DNA from: Nectonema munidae
Lineage: Eukaryota > Nematomorpha > Nectonematoida > Nectonematidae
Reading direction: 5' to 3'
Assembly (NCBI GenBank): GCA_030549495.1
Contig: JAUIRK010000909.1
Span: forward strand, 480,001-544,000
DNA length: 64,000 bases
Shown here: one piece after another, positions 28,501-38,100 of the stretch
Layout: every line of letters starts with the position of its first letter
Numbering within the stretch: position 1 is the stretch's first letter
Notes under the pieces: model-generated
The model's database searches: none
What the model was told of the DNA's origin: nothing
What the model saw: the letters and a program-made list of their open reading frames with translations, nothing else
Position numbers and translations under genes: made by a program

Positions 28501-31500
28501 CAATGCTAACTAATTAGTTTCAAAAGTTACTTCTATTGACTAACTAATTAACAAATACTTAAAACTAAGTATATTATATATAATTTAAATAATTAACTAG
28601 TAAGCCAAACGATGTCCTAATTTTTACTTAATAAAATTGATTAAGACAAGAATATATTATAAAAATTAGTATACAAAAGACCAATTAATAAACTAGAACA
28701 AGTACAATAAATATAATTGTTAATATTTATATATTATCTAACTAATTCATTAACAAATTTACAAACTATTTAATTGACTTTACTAACTAAGTAAGTAATG
28801 ATTAAATCTATTAAACAGAACTTAAAAATTGCTAATAAAAGTGTCCTCGCTTCCCAAATTTAAACTCGACTTCAATGCTTTGAATGAAACAGAGAAAATA
28901 GATGAATGCTTTAGTTTAGAGACTATATGTCTAGTCCCAACCGGGGGTCCATGGAAGAATTTCAAGGGGTCCATGGAAATTCTACTTCAAACTACTTATG
29001 CTGAATCTCCTTTAATATACTTCTATTTTCCAAATCAATATAAATATATATATTTAGAGCTTTTTTAAATAAATATTTTCTTCCCTTTTTTAAAGTCATA
29101 TTTTGAATGTTTATATGTCCTTTTTATTAGTTACAATATTTTTGAAAAATTTATATTTTAATTGGAAAAGAATTTTATTCACATTTTATGTCAGGCTTTA
29201 CGATTTCTCTGATTTCATATGAATAAGGATACGATTTAATCAGATGACTACAATTATTTTTTGCATAAAAATCTTTGATTAATTTTGTTGGCTCAAACTA
29301 TTCAGTTGTAGGGGTCCACAGGTAAAAAAGTGACTGAAAAAGGGGGAACGGGATAAAAAAGGTTGGGAACCACTGGTCTAGTAGTTCCAAATGTGGCACA
29401 CGCAGTAAAGGCATTTACTCTAATTCAAGTAAGTGTGGAATCTTTTTCGGCTCTTCATATTATTCATTCTGACCAACTGGATTCGATGAAAGAAGACTTG
29501 GTAGATGCAATTTTGTTCCTGAAACAAATTCGTTTTAATTAAATTGTCTTTAAAGTTCTTAAAGACATTTTTTTTAGAATAATTACCCGTTTTAGCATGT
29601 CAATGTAGATCCAAGACAATGGCCCCTTCGTATTTTATTGTATTCTCCCTATTTTATTCTCACTCACTTTCAAGATTTTAATGTATTTTTGTCGCTAAAT
29701 TTTTTCTCACAAATTCTCATCTTTTCTTTGACAGATCAAACGTCTGAGTGCTAAAGGTAAGCGTGTTTTTCCTGTGAGTTCTTCAAAGTCCGAAGCTTCT
29801 ACCGGCAAGGATAGAACGTGGAGGAGTAGCAAAGCCGAGATAACGAAAACGCTAAAGGATGTATTTTTTATGATTAATTGAATCATTTTCATTTCTTCGA
29901 TAATAATCTTTCTTTTTTTGCAAGATTTCAACCTTAACAGAGGAGCTGAAAACTATCAAAGAGTCAAGGTTGGTCCTTTAAATTACTTTAAAGTTATATA
30001 TTTTTTAACGATCGCAAGAAGTCAACTTTAATTTTGACATATATAAAGAATAAAACGATATGAAATAAACAATACAAGCTAAAGCTAATACTGAAGTTTC
30101 GGATTGAGTAGATATTGCAGCGGGAACAGTTAAGTTATACAAGGAGCATTCCTTCAATGAATCCAATGTGAATAAACGATAAGTTAATTTTTAGGGTCTG
30201 TACATTAGATACCACTCATAAAGTTTCAATTCCGACCCATACCACAAAGGTGTCCATTTCTATCAATAAAAGTACTGTGAAGTTTTCTGAGACTCCACAG
30301 AGCTGATGCTAAAATTGAATCAAAAGAATTAGTACCAAAGTTGGGCATAAATAATATTAAGTTAATTATTACAAGTAATGAATGGTTTAATTGTCGAGGA
30401 CTTTTGATTTCTTAGAAATATCTTAAATGGTAATGGTACCGTGGAGTGTTCTCATCGAAAAGGCACAATTGCGCCGCTTGTATCGAACTATGAAGAAAAC
30501 AGGCATGATGGAGGATCGAACCCAATACCTTGAGTTATCGAATCCAGCATCTAACCAATCATACTCTCACGCCTCTAAAAAATAATAATGATCTTAAATA
30601 AACTATGATCGCGTAAATATATCTAAGATATTTTACCATTTTCTATGAATCTATAATTTTCTTTGTGAGGATAGATAGTCTTGTTATAACATTGAATCTT
30701 ATTTTGGAAAAGAAAGAAGTGCTAGATATTACCCATTTTATTGAAAACACTTGTTTACTTGATAAATTATACACGGGTTGCTAGATTCCTGAGCCGACTA
30801 ACTGCAACAAGTCCTCCTCTTTTGAAATTATAAAATGGATTAAGGAGAATTGATATTCTTCTATATCGCGCCCCCACGGATTCTGTTATAAGCATCTGGT
30901 ACAACCGCGACATCTAGAACTAGCTTCTAGAACGTAATCAACCGCGTTATTGAATATTTAGTTATTTTACTGATACTTTTTTCATTTAAAATTATTCAGT
31001 ATATCATCACACGTGCTCTTTTATTATAATAATAATAATAATAATCACAAAATGCCACAATCTTACCAAGTTTTTTTTATTTTTAGTAAAAGTATTCCTA
31101 TATCAAAAGTTGCTCCAAGAGTTCAAGGTCACTCTCACTCTAAATCTGTATTCTCCATGATTAATGAGGCTACTCTTCCGCCTAGAAGACCGCCAACGAT
31201 AGGATCTTTGAATTCGTTGCCCAGTTTAGTCGAAACTCCACGGTAAATTTTTTCATTCACTCAAGCACACTCCATTTGTTCTTCAAATGCGTAAACTGAA
31301 GTTCATGTTTTGGTGCTTATGCCGAAATAACTTTCTGAATTAACTTCTCCATATCTCTTAGTTAAATGTTCTCCATTTTAAACGTAATTGCGTATGCTTT
31401 ATACCTGGTAAGAATGTACTATCCTTTAGACTATTTATTAGAGAGATAAAACTATTAGAAAAAAACCTAAATTATCCTAATATATGTTGATATGTAGCAT

Positions 31501-34500
31501 TAATCTTAACATATAGTGTGTAGGTTGTTTGATGCGCCACACAAACCCAAATCATTATAAAAAAAGTATATAAAATTGTTCAATTTGAAATTTAATTTTT
31601 TTCTTCTGGTATTTATTTGCATTTGTCATTTTGGAAGTAGAAAGTTCAACACTGGTAGCATTTTCACTTGGGAAATTTTCAAATTTTAACTTGAAAACTT
31701 TTGTTCTTCCACTCATTTCCTAGATTAAGTCTTGTAGTTTCACAAATATCAAAAGGAGCATCTTTTAACCGAGGATATAAATAGTTTACAGCGCAATTAT
31801 CAAAAATAGAAGCTCCACAGTTGGGAAACCTTTTTGCTAGATAATGGTTAATTTTTCAGCAATTATACACACTCTTTGATTACTTTCTTTATCTTCTATG
31901 AACTCATTCATGCAATCATTGTCATAAAAAAACCCTTGAACAACCATATTTGTTATTTGTATTCTTTCTGTTTTCCATATCGTCAATCAGTAACAACATA
32001 CACAAACACATAAGATGAATTATTATTAATCAAAAGACCTACTCATTGGAATTATCAAAAATAGAAGAAAAACAATAGATGGTGACACGCAATGCAAGCT
32101 TTGCAGTAAAGTTATCAATGAAGGCATTACAGTTGGGATATCACAATCACAATACCATTTCTGCCAATCAATCACTCTTCATAAAACACTCACTTTATAA
32201 AGATTGATCGATCACTACCGTGATATTTACGATTGTATGATTTTATTTTAGCAGGAAAGAAAGATCGTTAAAATATATTATAAAATAAATCAATAAAGTT
32301 CCCCCTTTCAACACCCCCAAATTTTTCTCCCTTTTATGGGGAATGACGATCATTTTTCTCCTAAACCTTCCGAAACACTGACACCTCCCCTCCGCTAAAT
32401 AAATTTTGCCATGCCACATCTCTTTTCATGGTGCGACATCATTTTGTTATTTATAAAACATTCATATTTCATCATTCATAACAATCAAAAGTTCTTGAGT
32501 ATTCGTAATAATAATTTTTATATTAATTTGAAACTAGGATGTGCTACAATTAGGTTTGGTAGTATGAAGCACTAGTAAATTTTAATGATGATGATTATGT
32601 TCTCCATTTGAGTAATGTGAATCTTACTTCGTCTAAAATTCATATTGAGTAAGTTAGAAATTGTAGAAAAATGATCATATCCCATAAAAAAGGTCTAGAA
32701 AAGTAAAGAAAATGTATAATTGCTTACTTAATATTAATTTACAAATATAGTAAAGTATTTTTGTAGAAAAATGTTCGAAAATCAGTTTCAGAAAGTTATA
32801 ATTTAGAACTAATAACGGATTGAGATCCAGTTTTCTGAGACCGATTTTTCTGGCCATCAAGAGTAACATAGATCTCTTATTTCTCTGATTCGATTCCTGA
32901 TGATTTTTTTTAAAAAGAATGGATTGTTTTAAAAGTCTTTGCCTTTTGCCAAAAAGGATATACCCAAGGTATATAGTAGCGACCATAACAAAGATTTTAT
33001 TCAATTGAGATAAGTGGTGAAAAACCTAAGAACACAAAAAATGTTGCAATCACAAAAGCAGACAAGGGTAATACTGCGTCGTATTAAATAGACAACTAAC
33101 AGTTATGCGAGATAAAATTTATTTTTGTAAACATATGTAGTAAATAACAGTTTATTTAGATGAGTGACGTTTAATATATTATACTTTTTCCTAATTTTAT
33201 CAGAATGATCATTTTCAATGAATTTAAATGCCATGTTTGCTTTTGGCTGAATCTTTGCCTCAAGTGATAAACTGGTACAAGCCCATACTACATTACAGTA
33301 GCTAATCTTTGACTGAAAAAAGCATGAAAAATCAAATCGATCTTTTGGTGGGATAAGATTTTCTATGTTGTGCTGATTATAAGTTTATTATAGTGAAGTG
33401 TGAAAGTGAAATTGGATTGTATTATTACTCCAAGGTGGTTGAAGCTTTCAACTTTGTCTATTTTAGTATTATTTATTTTAAAACTAGATAAAATATCATC
33501 TTTTTTTTAGTAAATATATATTTTGATTTACACATATTAATTGATGAACAATAACATACACACCAAAAATATATTTTATCTAAGAAAGAGTTAATCTTAT
33601 GAGTAGTACTTGAAAGAAGATTTTTGCATTTAAAAGTTAAAACACAGTCGTCAGCATACAAAAACATGCTCATATTCTTTTCAACTAGTCTAAATAGATC
33701 GTTTGCAAAAAGGTTGAACATTAAGGGCCTCACAACGGAACCTTGTGGCACACCCTTATTTATAATTCCATTGATGGATTTAGAATTGTTCATTAGAACA
33801 AAAAAATTACGATTCGAAACATAGCTTTTTAACAGGTTCAGAAACTTCCCAAACCGCATCTTTCTAGTTATAGTATATCATAATCAAGACCTTCCTGAAG
33901 TCTATAAAAAATATAAAAATATTTATATCAATAAATTTGTCTAGCCGAAAACCTTTGCTTGAATACTGTATAAATATTTAGATAAGAAAATATGAACATG
34001 TGAATTTACTTTACTTATAATAGTAATATAGCTCTTACTCGTCTCATACGAGATGTAGCATCTCAATAACCGCATTCTTTATCAATTTAAAATCATTCTT
34101 CTTCAATTGACATCTCAATATCACTTTATCCATTTACTAAGATTTCCCAATCCTCCAAAATCATTCATCATTTATAAGAAAAACGAGAGTCCTCTGAAGA
34201 GAACATCGATCAAATGCAGGCGCTCTGATGACAACTTCCAAGGAATGTTTTCGTCAAAGTCTCTCACCAACATATTTTCCGTTCCCAGTGGATACGGCGG
34301 CGAGAAAGTGGATGAGAGTAGAGCGTTGAAGAAACAAGACTCTATCCAGAGTATGACTTCTGATGCTGACTCAAAGTATGCAGTTTGAATAGTTAGGACT
34401 TCTTGTTCTTTTATAAAGGGAATTCATTTTTTTTAAATCGGAATCCGGCAAAAAGCAAGGAAGATGTTTAGAAAATTGATCATATATACAATAAATTTAA

Positions 34501-35069
34501 TATATAATTTAGCGTAAGTTTTTGAAAGGTATCAGTTACCAACAAATTTTCGTAATTCGTCCTTCTCCCCCATATCATTGCTCTCTCATTTTGCATACAT
34601 TTTAGATTAAACCGAGTATATACTAAATTCAAACATTTGTTTCATCGAAATTTAATTATAATATAACAAGTAAAATATTTTTTTTCTAGCGTTTTTAACG
34701 AATTCACAATTTCACAAATTGCAGTGCTAAACTTTTTAAAGTCATACTTTATAATTTATATGGCTGACAGGAAATTAAAATTTCTAAAATTTGGCGTTAG
34801 GTAATATATAATATATACTGTATATATCAGAGGTCTGGCAAGACCTCCGGGGAGACAACTCGCCAAACTTGCCAGCCTTATTATATATTTAAATGTGTAA
34901 ATCGTAAAATGCTTAAAAAATATACTTAAAATAAAAATTTTCAAAAAATATTTTACATACATATTGAAAGCCACATTTCAAAAATTCTACCTAAAAGTTC
35001 AAAAAATTTAACTTTGAAATTGCAGTTTTATTTCATAAAAACTATATGATTGGTTGAAATGTTTATGTA

Positions 35070-35120
<51 letters not shown>

Positions 35121-38100
35121 ACTACTACTACTACCAATACTACTTTTTGGAAATTTTTACTTGTTTGATTTGAAGAAAGAATTCAACTGTTTTTCAATAT
35201 TTCTTTTTCATGATATATATATCATTAGAAAGCTTATCGTTTGCTACATACTCTAGAATAATTTATTTTTGCAAAAGTTTTAAAAATTTTAATAAATGGA
35301 CATTACTTGAAAATTTTGTCTAAATTTTTGAAAAAATTACGGACCACCTTTTTGTTTAAGCATAATGTGTCTTTTTTAAAAAAAATTAAATGAAAATAGT
35401 GTCATTGGAAAGGTATACTCTTTGTGGTTAACATAGGCTAGGTTATACAAATAAATATATTTTTATTTTTCCAAAATCTGCTTTTATGTGAGGTCAGTCA
35501 AGTTTTATCTAGTTTCAAAAAATACCAATAATAATTAACGTTCTTAATTTATAAAATATTTTTTGAATATTTTATATTCACAAAGGTAAAATATGATTTT
35601 TCACATTTTAAAATTTCATAGTTAAAGAAAACTGTCGAAAATTAATATATATTTTTTACTTTTTATGGGTCAGTAGTATAGGTCAGTATAATGTTTTTCT
35701 AATAAATTTAAAATTATTTTTGAAGTGAAAAATGTTGATCGAATGTACAAGATTTGAAGCTATACTCTTTGTTGGTAAAATACGCTAGGTTTTACAAATA
35801 AATATATTTTTATTTTTTCAAAATCCGCTTTTATGTGAGGTCAGTCAACTTTTATCTAGTTTCAAAAAATACCAATAATTAACGTGATGAGTTTATATAT
35901 TATTTCTTCAAAATTTTATATTCACAAAGGTAGAATATGGGTTTTAACATATTAAAATGTCATAGTTAAATAAAACTGTCGAAAATTAATATATATTTTT
36001 TACTTTTTATGGGTCAGTAGCGGTCAGTATAATATTTTTCTAATAAATTTAAAATTTTTTATATTATTTCTTCAAAATTTTATATTCACAAAGGTAGAAT
36101 ATGGGTTTTAACATTTTAAAATGTCATAGTTAAATAAAACTGTCGAAAATTAATATATATTTTTTACTTTTTATGGGTCAGTAGAGGTCAGTATAATATT
36201 TTTCTAATAAATTTTAAATTTTTTTTCAAGTGAAAATGTCGATTAAATGTAAGAGTTTTGTTTGATAATCGTAGTCTACTTTTATTTAGTTTAGATACAA
36301 CCTTTCTAATTTTTAACGAAGCTGTTAAAAATTATACCGACAGTGTGCGAAGAATAAATCACATTATTGATTGATTTTAGAGCATAATTATGAAGAAAGA
36401 TGAACAAGTTGCATTACGCGTTTGTGAGCGCAGTGAATTCTTATCTCGCATACGCTTCACCACATCTTTAGCACGCGTGTGTGGTTTATTTATCGGGCTA
36501 GTGTACGCTTAGTTTATTTGTAGTGTTCCTAGCTTAAATCTTAGTCAAATATTAAAACGCTTATAACTTTCACATTTCTCAACAAAATGCATCATGCGAT
36601 ATACCAAATTAAAGCATTTTTTATCGGCTTTCAGAATACATTACTTATATCATAAGTACTTAAGAAATGCCATTTTACAGTTTTTATTTTCCATGGGCTT
36701 CATACCATTAATTAGCAGATAAGGGATGCATTTTAAACTAAAGCTCCTTTCATTATGACAAATTTTTACCTATATTATGTGACAATTTCCAGCACAATTA
36801 TAAAGCGACTCTACTCTCAGAATCTAAATTTATTTGTAGATTTTTATAAAATAGTATTAGTTTTTCCATTTTTTTTATAAATTAACCTTCGTTTTTTTTA
36901 TTGGTCAGTATAATCTTTTTCTAATAAATTTAAAATTAGTTAATTTTAAAATTAAAAAAAAAAAGTTGTCTCCCCGGAGGTCTTGCCGTTGGCTTCCCTT
37001 ACTTTTAAAATTGAAAGATAAACCTAGTCTTTAATAATTAATTTTTATCAAATTATGCACATACGAAACTAAAAGTAAGGGGAGCCAACGATATATTTAA
37101 AAAGAATAAATATTTTTTGATTTGAACATTTTTCGATTCTTTGATTATTCGACAAATATAATATTTAAAATCGTGCAAATTGCAAAGTATAGGTAATAAC
37201 TTTTGTAACATCGTATGAGGTAGCAAAATATGAACAGAAAGTTTGATATTTTTTGATTTTTTAAAGAATATTTTTCGATTCTTTGATTACAGAATTTTAT
37301 TTTGATTATTTGATAAAATATATTATATAGGTTGGAGATGAATTATCGCGGTATACAGGTTGGAGATGAACCAACGTAGTATACAAATGTATATAGGTAA
37401 TAACTTATGTAGCATCGTCTCCCCGAATGAGGTATATCAAATGTTACATCTAGCAGAATGTGAACAGAAAGTTGAACATTGTCTCCCTAGTTATTTCTAC
37501 ATGAAATAGAAACCATCGTAGTATACAGGTTGCAGATGAATCATTGTAGTATATAGTTTGGAGATGAATCATCGTAGAATACAGGTTGGAGAATATTGTA
37601 TATATATATATATATATATGCATGTCCACTCTGAACTAAATGCATATAAAAATGAACAAAGTAATATTTTAAAAAATAGAGCAATTCTGGGTTGTCTTGT
37701 TGCTAGCATTTTTCATCTTAGAACTTCATATTAGGGGATTCCATTTTTAACCCTTCTTAGTTCTAGTATTAAGAACTAGATATTGCGTGGCAATATAGAC
37801 ATGAACCTAAGCAGGCGTTATACTCCATTAGATACCCTATTATTGAGATATTTTTGACCTCTTCTAAACTTGCTAATATTTTATTGCAAAGAAGATATTA
37901 CCTGGTTGCCTAAAGCTAATTTCAGCAGGACTGCAGACTTCTACATAATCAACATTTTTTTTGAATAAGGCGCTATTTTTTATAATTAAAAGTTTTTTTT
38001 CTTTTAAATATCATTTTCTAATAGGATGTATTTTATTAATTGATCTATTTTTTTAAGCTTTGAAAGTTTTAAAGTATTTTAAAAGGATAGGAGTCAGAGT

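Larger units (their letters stand above)
34837..36987. mobile_element. 2.15-kb fold-back unit with internal repeats
   Basis: GGCAAGACCTCCGGGGAGAC(AACT) at 34837-34860 has an exact 24-bp inverse at 36964-36987. Immediately outside, CGTTGGCTTCCCTTACTTTT and its near inverse at 37068-37092 form a second inverted pair. The interior lacks coding capacity and holds repeated blocks. No target duplication was identified, so the family is unknown. Confidence 0.65.

Noticed and set aside
33624-33824. Plus-strand frame opposite the LINE fragment
   Set aside because: Antisense shadow of the reverse transcriptase frame.
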